From the NCBI GenBank assembly GCA_965651255.1, contig CBFGRU010000001.1:1-44770 (forward strand): DNA of 44,770 nt. The letters run 5' to 3'. Positions 1 through 7,866 of this stretch are shown here, piece after piece; within the stretch, counting starts at the first letter, position 1, and the number at the start of each line of letters is the position of its first letter. The translations under genes and the position numbers were made by a program. Below the pieces are notes generated by a model that was given only the letters and a program-made list of their open reading frames with translations, did no database searches and was not told the DNA's origin. The stretch is from CBFGRU01 sp965651255 (GTDB lineage Bacteria > Planctomycetota > Phycisphaerae > Phycisphaerales > SM1A02).

Positions 1-58
1 GACGGCGGGTTGCGGCGGGGACCAGATCCCAGAGTGTGGCTTGCGAGGTGGACAGGAT

Positions 59-1000
59 TCAATCTCCCGTGTGCATGGCGGGCGGCGCAGAGGGTGAGAG
101 TCGATCGCCCGGCTGGACGGCGTGGCCATGCCGAAAGGCGGTGAAGGTCATGCTCTTGCCGCCGGCGGGCTGAACGGAAAGCAGTCGCAGCCGGCCGTTG
201 CCACAGGCAATGGTGCCATCGTCAAGAATCGTTCCGGGTTCAGCGGCGGTGGTTTCATCAATCGCCTCGACACGCAGAATCTTGAGGGGTGTATTGCCGA
301 GGACAACGGTGCAGCCGGGCCAGGGATTGAGGCCGTGAATGCGGGCGCGAATCTGCTGGGCGGGGAGCGTGAAGTCGATGATGCCATCGGCCCGGGTGAG
401 TTTCGGCGCACGGGTGGCGGCGGAGTGATCCTGTGCGACGGGTTGCAGCGCGTTCTTGGCATGCTGCTGAAGGACTTCGAGGGTTGGCGCAGCGCCGAGT
501 TCGGCGAGTCGATCGTGCAGTTCACCGGCCGTTTCGTGGGTGCGGATGGGCGTCGCGCGCTGCATGAGGATCTCGCCGGCATCCATGCGTGGTGCCAGCG
601 TGATGATGCTGACGCCGGTTTTCTCATCGCCGTTGATCATCGCCCAGTTGATTGGTGCAGCTCCTCGGTACCGCGGAAGGAGCGAGGCGTGCAGGTTGAT
701 GGCGAATTGGTCAGCGAGCAGCTCGGGGCCGAGTTTCTGGCCGAAGGCGATCACTACGAACGCATCGGCGCGGAAGGATCTGATCTCGCGCACGACCGAA
801 GGGTCGTTGACATCTTCGGGTTTGATCGACGGAATCCCGAGCTTTTCCGCGATGGCTGCGATGGGCGTGGGTGAGAGTTTCTGCCTGCGGCCGGCGGGTC
901 GGTCGGGTTGGGTGACGACGAGGATGATTTCGTGAATCTCACGCAGGGCGCGAAAGGTCGGCTCACCGAACGCGCCGCTGCCGAAGAAAACAATTCGCAT
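59..1000 (-). CDS. fmt: Methionyl-tRNA formyltransferase
   Basis: Transfers a formyl group from 10-formyltetrahydrofolate to the methionine on initiator tRNA, in the cytoplasm. The 313-aa length is normal for the family. The N-terminal formyltransferase fold starts with a GSGAFG turn. The active-site stretch INLHASLLPRYRGAAPI carries the catalytic Asn and His, and RMDAGEIL carries the catalytic Asp. The C-terminal third matches the tRNA-binding domain (INPWPG-like stretch LNPWPGCTV). It lies 6 bp downstream of def on the same strand, the classic pairing of formylation with deformylation, so the two are probably co-transcribed. ATG start at 1000. Confidence 0.96.
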   Translation of the reverse strand: MRIVFFGSGAFGEPTFRALREIHEIILVVTQPDRPAGRRQKLSPTPIAAIAEKLGIPSIKPEDVNDPSVVREIRSFRADAFVVIAFGQKLGPELLADQFAINLHASLLPRYRGAAPINWAMINGDEKTGVSIITLAPRMDAGEILMQRATPIRTHETAGELHDRLAELGAAPTLEVLQQHAKNALQPVAQDHSAATRAPKLTRADGIIDFTLPAQQIRARIHGLNPWPGCTVVLGNTPLKILRVEAIDETTAAEPGTILDDGTIACGNGRLRLLSVQPAGGKSMTFTAFRHGHAVQPGDRLSPSAPPAMHTGD

Positions 1001-1006
1001 CGGGCT

Positions 1007-1528
1007 TTACCCCCCCTGCCCGGCGGCTTCAAGATCGCGCACCGCGCGTCGATTGGCAAGTCGATCGCGCATGTTCATCTTGTCAATGATGAGGACGCCG
1101 TTGAGGTGATCGAACTCGTGCTGCCAGACGCGCGCGGTCAGTTCCTCACCTTGGAGAGTAAAGGGTTGCCCATCCAGATCGAGGGCATGAATGGTGACCG
1201 CCCGTGGACGGCGAATCTCTCCGCGAATGCCGGGCAAACTGAGGCAGCCCTCTTCGCTGAGGTCGAACTCCTCGGCGTATGCCGATAACTCGGGGTTGAT
1301 AAAGACCATGGCGGGCTGGGTCTGGTGTGCATCAACGACAAACAGGCGAATGGAAAGTCCGACCTGCGGTGCCGCAAGCCCGATTCCTTCCGCATCGTGC
1401 ATGAGATCGAACATCCGCTCCGCCACCTGGCGGAGATTCTGATCGAATTTCTCCACCGGGCGGGCCTTCTGTCGAAGGACCGGGTGGGGAAAGTTCAGGA
1501 TGCGCAATCGGTCGGGGTCGATCATCAT
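1007..1528 (-). CDS. def: Peptide deformylase
   Basis: Metalloenzyme that removes the formyl group from the N-terminal methionine of new proteins. The three family motifs are all present: GIGLAAPQVG, EEGCLSLP with the metal-binding Cys, and QHEFDHLNG with the two metal-binding His and the catalytic Glu. The 173-aa length is typical. Two consecutive ATG codons (1528 and 1525) could serve as start, and neither has a clear Shine-Dalgarno sequence. First gene of the def-fmt pair; the 213-bp divergent gap to the TPR-like gene should hold both promoters, but I could not pick a convincing one. Confidence 0.96.
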   Translation of the reverse strand: MMIDPDRLRILNFPHPVLRQKARPVEKFDQNLRQVAERMFDLMHDAEGIGLAAPQVGLSIRLFVVDAHQTQPAMVFINPELSAYAEEFDLSEEGCLSLPGIRGEIRRPRAVTIHALDLDGQPFTLQGEELTARVWQHEFDHLNGVLIIDKMNMRDRLANRRAVRDLEAAGQGG

Positions 1529-1741
1529 CAGGAGTATGCTAAGCCCCGCTGGATGCGGCTGCCAACCGTGCCGATCAAGGGATGACGGGGATGGGAGTTT
1601 CCTGCTAGACTCTCATCTTTGCGACGGTCGGCGTCGCGGGCGGAATCGGAAGGAATCGACCCCGCTCGCATCATCACTCATCGGCAAGAGCGGATCGAGT
1701 CGAACGGTACGGCTTGCCATAACAGACAAGGTGGTCCTCAC

Positions 1742-3280
1742 GTGGCGTTGTTCGGCTGGCGAAAGTCGAAGGAAGATGAGGCATCTCCGGCAAACGGAGA
1801 AGCCGCAAACGGCGAGAACGGTGCATCGAACGGCGCCGGCGAGGAAGGTGTCTACCAACCGGACTCTGCCAAGGCGCGCAAATGGTTTGCGCACGCCCGC
1901 ACGGCGGCGGAATCGTCGAACGAGGAGTATGCACTCTGGTGTTACGCCAATGGCATCCGGTTTGACCCGGAAGAAATGGCGCCGCACGAAGAGATGTATG
2001 CCGCCGCGGTTCGGTTCATGAGCAAGGGCGGAAAGTCTGCACCATCACGCGAGGTGCGCAAACTGGATGGATCGCACCCGGTTGAGCACTTTGCCGCGGC
2101 AGAATTCGCGTGGATGCGTGACCTGAAGAACGCGACGGCAGCGCTCCGGGCGCTGGATGCAGCAGGCAAAGCGGAACAGAACGAGTTCGGCCGGTGGATG
2201 GCGCCGAAAGTGGTGAACATCCTCCGTCAGCAGAAGAAGCCCTCGAAGAGTGACTTCCTGAAGGCCATGAAGCTGATGGGCGCCGTTGCCGCGTGGGATC
2301 ATGCGATTCAATGCGGTGAGATCGCACTGTCGCTGGATCCGACGGATGGTGAACTGCAGGCGGAGCTGAAGAACTTCGCTGCCCAGCGCGCGATGGATCA
2401 GGGGGGATACTCGACCGCCGCCGGTGAGGAAGGCGGCTACCGGAAGTTCATCCGCGATGCGGACAAGCAGCGGGAACTGGAAGAATCCGAATCGATTTCC
2501 GGCTCGGCGAGCGTGGAAGAACGGAACCTCGCGCGGGCCAAGGCGGAGTACGAAGCGAATCCGATCATTCCTGACCTCATCAACAAGTATGCCGTGCAGT
2601 TGCGCAAGCAGAGCACACCCGAGGCAGAGGATGAAGCGTATCGCGTGCTGATGCAGGGGTACGACGATACGAAGGAGTACCGATTCCGCGCTGCCGCGGG
2701 TGACATCCAGATTCTGCGTGCGGAACGGCGCGTGGCGGCGCTGGAGTCCCGGGCGGCGGATGCACCGGATGATGCCGAACTTCAGGAATCACTCAGCCGC
2801 GCGCAGCAGGAGCTGCTCGCGCTGAAGGCCGAAGAGTTCGCAGCGCGGGTCGCCAAGTATCCGACCGACCGTCGCCTGAAGTACCAGACGGGTGAGGTGA
2901 TGTTTGCCCTCGGCCGCGTTGAAGAGGCCATGGCCAACTTCCAGGCGGCGAAGGAGGATCCTAAATTGCGCGTTGTCGCCGGTCACATGCTTGGCCTGTG
3001 CTTTGAGAAGGACGGCTGGCATGATGTGGCGATTGGTGAGTTCAAGGAAGCCCTTGAAAACGTCGATGCAACGAACCGCGAGCGTGAGCTCGATATCCGC
3101 TATGACCTGATGGTCGCGCTGATCAATCACGCGCGCAAAGATGAATCGATTGAGCACGCAAAGGAAGCGCTGGAAATCTGCTCATCCATCGCGCGAAAGA
3201 ACATCACGTACCGCGACATTCGAGTCCGCCGGAAAGAAATCGATACCTTGACCCGCGAGTTGAGTGGTGAAGGTTCGTGA
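1742..3280 (+). CDS. TPR-like repeat protein of unknown function
   Basis: A 512-aa soluble protein without signal peptide or membrane segment. I prefer the GTG at 1742 (ALFGWRKSKED...) because AAGGTGG lies upstream and the preceding 41 codons are compositionally unlike protein. After a low-complexity acidic, Asn/Gly-rich linker (about residues 10-35) the protein is almost wholly helical. Its C-terminal half has TPR-like helix pairs (for example VEEAMANFQAAKEDP and HDVAIGEFKEAL). Such proteins usually scaffold complexes, but no partner can be read from the sequence. It ends 51 bp before kdsB on the same strand, so co-transcription is likely. The function is unknown. Confidence 0.85.
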   Translation: MALFGWRKSKEDEASPANGEAANGENGASNGAGEEGVYQPDSAKARKWFAHARTAAESSNEEYALWCYANGIRFDPEEMAPHEEMYAAAVRFMSKGGKSAPSREVRKLDGSHPVEHFAAAEFAWMRDLKNATAALRALDAAGKAEQNEFGRWMAPKVVNILRQQKKPSKSDFLKAMKLMGAVAAWDHAIQCGEIALSLDPTDGELQAELKNFAAQRAMDQGGYSTAAGEEGGYRKFIRDADKQRELEESESISGSASVEERNLARAKAEYEANPIIPDLINKYAVQLRKQSTPEAEDEAYRVLMQGYDDTKEYRFRAAAGDIQILRAERRVAALESRAADAPDDAELQESLSRAQQELLALKAEEFAARVAKYPTDRRLKYQTGEVMFALGRVEEAMANFQAAKEDPKLRVVAGHMLGLCFEKDGWHDVAIGEFKEALENVDATNRERELDIRYDLMVALINHARKDESIEHAKEALEICSSIARKNITYRDIRVRRKEIDTLTRELSGEGS

Positions 3281-3331
3281 ACTCTTCATTCATGGGCGAT
3301 TGACCCGGCGATTGGTGTGGAAAACTGATTG

Positions 3332-4063
3332 ATGCACGTCGTCGCGGTTATTCCGGCGCGTTTCGGTTCGACCCGCTTTCCCGGCAAGATGTTGGCTGAC
3401 CGGACCGGCAAGCCGCTTGTTCAGCATGTTTATGAACGGGCAGCCCAGGCGAAACGAGTCGATCGGGTTCTGGTGGCGACCGATGACGAGCGCATCGCCC
3501 AAGCGGTGCGCGGCTTTGGCGGTGAGGTCATGATGACGCGCACCGACCATCCGAACGGCACATCGCGCATCGCGGAAGTGGCGGAGACGGTGGTCGCGCC
3601 GATCATGGTGAATGTTCAGGGAGATGAACCGGAACTGGACCCGACACTCATCGACGATGCCGTCGCCGCGTTGGAAAACGATCCTGATTCGCCGGTTTCG
3701 ACCATCGCCTCCCCGTTTGCATCAGATGAGAACCCCACGGATCCGAACATCGTCAAGGTGGTGCGTGATGTGCGCGGCCGGGCACTGTATTTCAGCCGCG
3801 CGTTGATTCCGCACGACCGGGACGGTACCGGGCAGACGATGCCACTCAAGCACGTCGGGCTGTATGTCTACCGCCGTAAATTTCTATTCGAGTACAGCGC
3901 GCTCCGCATGACACCGCTGGAAGAGGCGGAGCGGCTGGAACAGTTGCGCATTCTTGAGCACGGCCGCACCATTGCCGTTGCCGTCCGCGAAGCGCACCAC
4001 CACGGTATCGACACGCCTGAGCAGTACGATGCGTTCGTGATGCGATCGCAACTGCGGCCCTGA
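3332..4063 (+). CDS. kdsB: 3-deoxy-manno-octulosonate cytidylyltransferase (CMP-KDO synthetase)
   Basis: Activates KDO with CTP to CMP-KDO for lipopolysaccharide inner-core synthesis. The protein opens with the family signature VIPARFGSTRFPGK (nucleotide-binding Arg and Lys), followed by VATDDERI, TRTDHPNGTSRIAEV, VNVQGDEPE (metal-binding Asp) and KHVGLYVYRR. The 243-aa length is normal. The ATG at 3332 is preceded by an in-frame TTG at 3329; I chose ATG. Together with pyrG nearby, which makes the CTP it uses, it indicates a Gram-negative outer membrane with KDO-containing lipid A. Specificity for KDO rather than a related 8-amino sugar is inferred from the motifs. Confidence 0.95.
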   Translation: MHVVAVIPARFGSTRFPGKMLADRTGKPLVQHVYERAAQAKRVDRVLVATDDERIAQAVRGFGGEVMMTRTDHPNGTSRIAEVAETVVAPIMVNVQGDEPELDPTLIDDAVAALENDPDSPVSTIASPFASDENPTDPNIVKVVRDVRGRALYFSRALIPHDRDGTGQTMPLKHVGLYVYRRKFLFEYSALRMTPLEEAERLEQLRILEHGRTIAVAVREAHHHGIDTPEQYDAFVMRSQLRP

Positions 4064-4085
4064 ATCGCACGGCCATGTCGAGTAT

Positions 4086-4466
4086 TCACGTACCGATTGC
4101 AGAACCGTCGGAATCGCGATCGCTCCAGACTGCGAGCACGTTTCCTTCGGTATCTTCGAAGTGGAAGCGCCGCCCGCCGGGAAAGTGGAACGTCGGCTCG
4201 ATGATCTTTCCGCCGCGTGCTTCGACCGCGTGATGCAGGGATTCCAGGTCGTGGGCGTAAATGATGACCAGCGGGCCGCCGTGGGCCACACGATCAGACG
4301 GTCGCAGCCCACCTGCGAGTCGCCCATCCTCGAACGAAGCGTATTCGGCCCCCCAGTCCTGAAAAGTCCATCCGAAGACGCCGGAGTAGAACTCCTTCGC
4401 GCGTGGCAGGTCGGTCGCCGGCAATTCGATGTAATCGATTCGTCGGTCGTGTTCCGCTCGTGACAT
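4086..4466 (-). CDS. VOC (glyoxalase/bleomycin-resistance fold) protein
   Basis: A 126-aa protein of the vicinal-oxygen-chelate superfamily. It opens with a beta strand (RIDYIELPATD), then LPRAKEFYSGVFGW, the typical first helix and turn, and ends with FHFEDTEGNVLAVW, the usual second-module strand carrying a metal-binding Glu. Many such proteins are annotated as glyoxalase-like, but the substrate cannot be inferred. The ATG at 4466 is chosen because GGAGGAAAAG lies just upstream, while the longer reading frame has no ribosome site. It is convergent with kdsB (22-bp gap) and divergent from pyrG. Confidence 0.88.
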   Translation of the reverse strand: MSRAEHDRRIDYIELPATDLPRAKEFYSGVFGWTFQDWGAEYASFEDGRLAGGLRPSDRVAHGGPLVIIYAHDLESLHHAVEARGGKIIEPTFHFPGGRRFHFEDTEGNVLAVWSDRDSDGSAIGT

Positions 4467-4638
4467 CGTGCTTTTCCTCCGCGTTGACTGGGGAATCCCG
4501 ATTGGCGGGCTGCTCGGCAGGGTGCCGTCGCCATGATACCAAAGCCGGATGATGTGGTAAGTCCGTCGGTCGAGCGACCGTTTTTGCCCGAATGTGGGCG
4601 AATTGTCACACGATCGCGTACCCGGAGTCATCTGACAA

Positions 4639-4667
4639 TTGCCGCCGTCGCGCGCGAGTGGTATTGT
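4639..4667 (+). promoter_or_regulatory. Putative sigma-70 promoter giving leaderless pyrG mRNA
   Basis: TTGCCG (4639-4644), a 17-bp spacer and TATTGT (4662-4667). The pyrG ATG at 4673 lies five bases past the -10 box, where transcription would normally start. No Shine-Dalgarno sequence precedes the ATG, which fits a leaderless transcript. Confidence 0.45.
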
Positions 4668-4672
4668 CTGCT

Positions 4673-6604
4673 ATGCCCAGCCAAGAAGACGCCCGTTCGT
4701 CGATGCCGGACTTGCACGCGACCGCCCGCGAGGCCATGATCGCCGCCGGTAAGAGTCAGGAGACAACGGAGTTCTACTCCCCGGTTCCAGCCGGTTACGA
4801 GAAAGGTCGGCACAAGTATGTCGCGGTCTTCGGAACGGTCATGTCCGGGCTTGGCAAGGGCATTTTCAATTCTTCGCTGGCGAAGTTGATCAAAGACAAG
4901 GGCCTCACTGTCGCACCGATCAAGATGGAGGGGTACCTGAACATCGATTCAGGGACGCTCAATCCCTACCGCCACGGCGAAGTGTTCGTGCTCGATGATG
5001 GTACTGAATGCGACATGGACCTCGGCACGTACGAGCGCATGCTCGATCAGAACCTTTCCCGACAGAACTTCGTCACCAGCGGACAGATCTACACCACCGT
5101 TCTCGAACGCGAACGCAAAGGTGGCTATCTCGGCCGCGATGTGCAGATGATTCCACATGTGACCGGCGAGGTGAAGTTTCGGCTGCGGCAACTGGCGATG
5201 ACCGGCGGCCCGGGCGGAAAGCCGACGGATGTGGTTTTCGTTGAGGTCGGCGGCACGGTGGGCGATTATGAGAACGGTTTCTACATCGAAGCGCTGCGAG
5301 AACTTGCGTTTGAAGAAGGGCCGGACAGCGTCTGCTTCGTGGCTCTGACGTACGTGCTCGAACCGGTCATTCTGGGTGAGCAGAAATCAAAGGCCGCCCA
5401 ACTGGGCATCAAACGGCTGATGGAAGCGGGTATTCAGCCCCATCTCGTCGCCTGCCGAGCGCACAACCCGGTGACCGAGTCCGTCAGGCAGAAGATCGCG
5501 ATGTTCTCCAACGTCCCGATGAACCGTGTCTTTTCGATGCATGACCGCGATTCGGTGTACACGATTCCCGAGTCAATCTGGTCCGAAGGGCTCGACCGCG
5601 AAGTCCTGACGATTCTGAATCTTCACAATCGCGTGAATCCGGTGAAGGAGGATCAGGCGCGGCGGCGATGGTCGGAGTTTACAAGTAAGATCAACGCCAA
5701 GCGCGAACGTGCCGTCACAATTGGCATCACCGGCAAGTATGCTGCGTTGCGTGATGCGTATGCATCGATCGAGAAAGCCATCGAACATGCTTCGACTCAT
5801 CTCAACGCAGCGGTGTCAGTAAAGTGGATCGATACCAGCGAAGTGTCGCGCGAGAACGTGGCTGAGCAACTTGGCGGAGGTGAGATTCACGGTGTGATTG
5901 TCCCCGGAGGATTCGGCCAGCGCGGCGTCGAGGGCAAGATTGCCTGTGTTGAATTCGTTCGAAAGCACGGAATTCCGTACTTGGGTATCTGCCTCGGCTT
6001 CCAGGTGGCCGTGATCGAGTATGCGCGCAATGTGCTGGGCCTTGCCCATGCAAACTCCACGGAGTTCGATGCGGACTGCGCAGAACCCGTGATCAGCGAA
6101 TTGCCCGAACAGAAGAAGATTGAAGGACTCGGTGGCTCGATGCGCCTGGGAGCACAGGATGTTCAACTGACGCCGAACACATTGGCACATGCACTCTTTG
6201 ATGGCAAGTCAAGTGTGCGCGAGCGATTCCGCCATCGGTACGAAGTTGATCCGGCCTACATTGAACGGCTGCAGGATGCAGGCATGATCTTTTCGGGTCG
6301 TCATCCGAAGCAACCGATCATGCAGGTCCTGGAGCTTCCGGCCGAGACTCACCCGTTCTTCATCGGCGGGCAGTTCCATCCGGAATTGACGAGTCGTCCG
6401 CTCTCTCCACAACCGATGTTCATGGGGTTCATTGCTGCAACCATGCAATTTGCCGATCCGGATGCCCCGCGCAAAGCAATCTCCGAGCGTTGGCTACGCC
6501 CGGCAACGCCATCTGGTGGCTCGACTCGCACCATCTCGCCGGGAGGCAGTAACACGCCGGGCAACCCCTTTGCATCGGCCAGCCGCGCCTCGGCTCGTGC
6601 TTGA
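4673..6604 (+). CDS. pyrG: CTP synthase (divergent type)
   Basis: Makes CTP from UTP, ATP and glutamine, in the cytoplasm. The 643-aa protein has a synthetase domain (about residues 45-320) and a class I glutamine amidotransferase domain (about 340-600). The glutaminase triad is intact: Cys in GICLGFQ, and His and Glu in QFHPEL. In the synthetase half the Mg-binding Asp (DMDLGTYER) and GGTVGD are kept. However, the P-loop region reads GTVMSGLGKGIFNSS instead of the usual GGVVSSLGKG, KLDPY is KMEGY, and the UTP-site KTKPTQ is KSKAAQ. It has an extra N-terminal stretch of about 40 aa and a Ser/Gly/Thr-rich C-terminal tail of about 35 aa. The ATG at 4673 is chosen from the promoter position; the in-frame codons upstream look non-coding. 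A divergent pyrG paralogue is the alternative, but no second copy is in view. Confidence 0.93.
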   Translation: MPSQEDARSSMPDLHATAREAMIAAGKSQETTEFYSPVPAGYEKGRHKYVAVFGTVMSGLGKGIFNSSLAKLIKDKGLTVAPIKMEGYLNIDSGTLNPYRHGEVFVLDDGTECDMDLGTYERMLDQNLSRQNFVTSGQIYTTVLERERKGGYLGRDVQMIPHVTGEVKFRLRQLAMTGGPGGKPTDVVFVEVGGTVGDYENGFYIEALRELAFEEGPDSVCFVALTYVLEPVILGEQKSKAAQLGIKRLMEAGIQPHLVACRAHNPVTESVRQKIAMFSNVPMNRVFSMHDRDSVYTIPESIWSEGLDREVLTILNLHNRVNPVKEDQARRRWSEFTSKINAKRERAVTIGITGKYAALRDAYASIEKAIEHASTHLNAAVSVKWIDTSEVSRENVAEQLGGGEIHGVIVPGGFGQRGVEGKIACVEFVRKHGIPYLGICLGFQVAVIEYARNVLGLAHANSTEFDADCAEPVISELPEQKKIEGLGGSMRLGAQDVQLTPNTLAHALFDGKSSVRERFRHRYEVDPAYIERLQDAGMIFSGRHPKQPIMQVLELPAETHPFFIGGQFHPELTSRPLSPQPMFMGFIAATMQFADPDAPRKAISERWLRPATPSGGSTRTISPGGSNTPGNPFASASRASARA

Positions 6605-6695
6605 GCGACCTCCGGTCGTGGGTCCGCTCAGCGTCTGATCGAATCGGCCCAACCGAACATCGCATCTTGCGTTCTGCGCAAGGGTTCAACTGAAT

Positions 6696-7460
6696 ATGCT
6701 TTCCCGCGCTGAAATCGTCGCGGCATTGAGTTCCGCGCTGCACTCCTGTCCACACGTTCACGCTTGCTGGCTGGGTGGAAGCGACGCTACCGGCCGTACT
6801 GATGAGTTGTCGGATATCGACCTCCTCGCCCTGGCCGATGATGATCGTGTCGAGGATACTTTGGCCGTTGTGGAGCGAACGCTGCACGCTCTTTCTCCGG
6901 TCGCGGCGACCTATCGCGTGCCAGAGCCAACGTGGCACGGCCACTCGCAGGTCTTCATCCGACTCGAACGGGCATCCCCTTTCCATCTCATTGACTTCTG
7001 CGCAATGAAGCTGTCGAGCGATTCGCGCTTTCTCGAGCCCGAGCGCCACGGCAAGGCCATGATCCTGTTCGATCGCGGTGATCATCTCGCGCCAGTCGCG
7101 CTCGACTGTGCCGATCATGAGAAGCGCATCGCAGCCCGGCTCACCGACCTCCGCGCTCGGTTCACACTCTTCAGCCCGTTCGCAGAGAAAGCAGTCCGTC
7201 GCGGCGATGGGCCGGAAGCCGCCCACTGGTATTTCAACATGACTCTGCGCATGCTGATCGACCTGCTCAGGATTCGTTACTGCCCTGATCGGTTTGACTT
7301 TGGCCCGCGGTATCTCCGTGATGACCTGCCGGCGGAGTGGTTCGAGACGATCAGCCGCCTCGCGATGGCTGGCAGTCTGGAAACAATCTCTGCGAACAAC
7401 CGCGAAGCGCAGGACCACTTTGGACAACTGCTGGCTGATGTTGACTCAGCCGGTTCTTAG
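6696..7460 (+). CDS. Nucleotidyltransferase-fold protein (Pol beta superfamily)
   Basis: A 254-aa cytoplasmic protein. The N-terminal domain has the nucleotidyltransferase signature: GGSDATGR followed by DELSDIDLL, that is GS plus the DxD metal pair, and a third Asp in FHLIDFC. The C-terminal half is helical (HWYFNMTLRMLIDLLRIRY), as in aminoglycoside nucleotidyltransferase-like and minimal nucleotidyltransferase proteins. All metal ligands look intact, so it is probably an active NMP-transferase, but the acceptor (drug, protein, RNA) is unknown. It follows pyrG by 91 bp and has no clear ribosome site at its ATG. Confidence 0.8.
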   Translation: MLSRAEIVAALSSALHSCPHVHACWLGGSDATGRTDELSDIDLLALADDDRVEDTLAVVERTLHALSPVAATYRVPEPTWHGHSQVFIRLERASPFHLIDFCAMKLSSDSRFLEPERHGKAMILFDRGDHLAPVALDCADHEKRIAARLTDLRARFTLFSPFAEKAVRRGDGPEAAHWYFNMTLRMLIDLLRIRYCPDRFDFGPRYLRDDLPAEWFETISRLAMAGSLETISANNREAQDHFGQLLADVDSAGS

Positions 7461-7500
7461 CCGCTCACGATCGGCGTGGCGTTGGGGTTCGTCCGATCCG

Positions 7501-7529
7501 TTGACCCTCACCCCTCCGATTTCTACACT
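7501..7529 (+). promoter_or_regulatory. Putative sigma-70 promoter of the tRNA gene
   Basis: TTGACC (7501-7506), a 17-bp spacer and TACACT (7524-7529). The predicted start is about 50 bp before the tRNA 5' end. This is one of the best consensus matches in the window and is well placed for a stable RNA. Confidence 0.6.
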
Positions 7530-7587
7530 TCGCGGCATCGGATCGCCCGGCTCGATTGGGCTTGGTTGGTCAAGTGATCGCACGTCT

Positions 7588-7661
7588 GGCGACGTAGCTC
7601 AGCTGGTTAGAGCGAGGGATTCATAAACCCTAGGTCGGCGGTTCGAGTCCGCCCGTCGCCA
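7588..7661 (+). tRNA. tRNA-Met (CAU), probably elongator
   Basis: A complete cloverleaf of 74 nt. The acceptor stem is GGCGACG with CGTCGCC, the D stem GCTC/GAGC, the anticodon loop TTCATAA with anticodon CAU, the T stem GGCGG/CCGCC with loop TTCGAGT, and the discriminator base A at 7661. The 3' CCA is not encoded. The paired G1-C72 argues against an initiator tRNA. The overall shape resembles elongator tRNA-Met, but a lysidine-modified tRNA-Ile with a CAU gene anticodon cannot be excluded by eye. The innermost anticodon-stem pair (31-39) is an A-A mismatch. Confidence 0.93.
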
Positions 7662-7804
7662 CTTCTTCTTCCGCTTCCGCCAGGTCGGGAACCAAGCAGC
7701 ATTTGCGGGCCAATTGATCACGCAGCGGTGGCCGTCGTCGCGACCATGGGGAATGCTGCGCATCCTTCACGCGTTCTCTGAGAATTCGGTTTGCCCTCCA
7801 ATTG

Positions 7805-7837
7805 AAAACCGCTGACTGGATCAACCAATCAGCGGTT
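7805..7837 (-). terminator. Intrinsic terminator of the sorting-tail protein gene
   Basis: Inverted repeat AACCGCTGA (7807-7815) and TCAGCGGTT (7829-7837), with an extra TGG/CCA pairing inside. Read on the minus strand, the stem is followed by TTTTC. It lies about 30 bp past the stop codon at 7867. Confidence 0.75.
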
Positions 7838-7866
7838 GTACTTCAACTGGTTACGGCTGAATGCAA

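Noticed and set aside
1..58. A gene fragment at the left edge
   Set aside because: Too short to judge; no motif or start can be identified in these 58 bases.
122..874. A 250-codon open frame on the plus strand opposite fmt
   Set aside because: Runs antisense through a clear methionyl-tRNA formyltransferase gene; high GC keeps antisense frames open. The product has no recognisable fold.
4592..4672. A 27-codon N-terminal extension of PyrG
   Set aside because: The stretch contains the promoter-like boxes and has Cys/Arg-rich, non-conserved composition; the ATG at 4673 is better.
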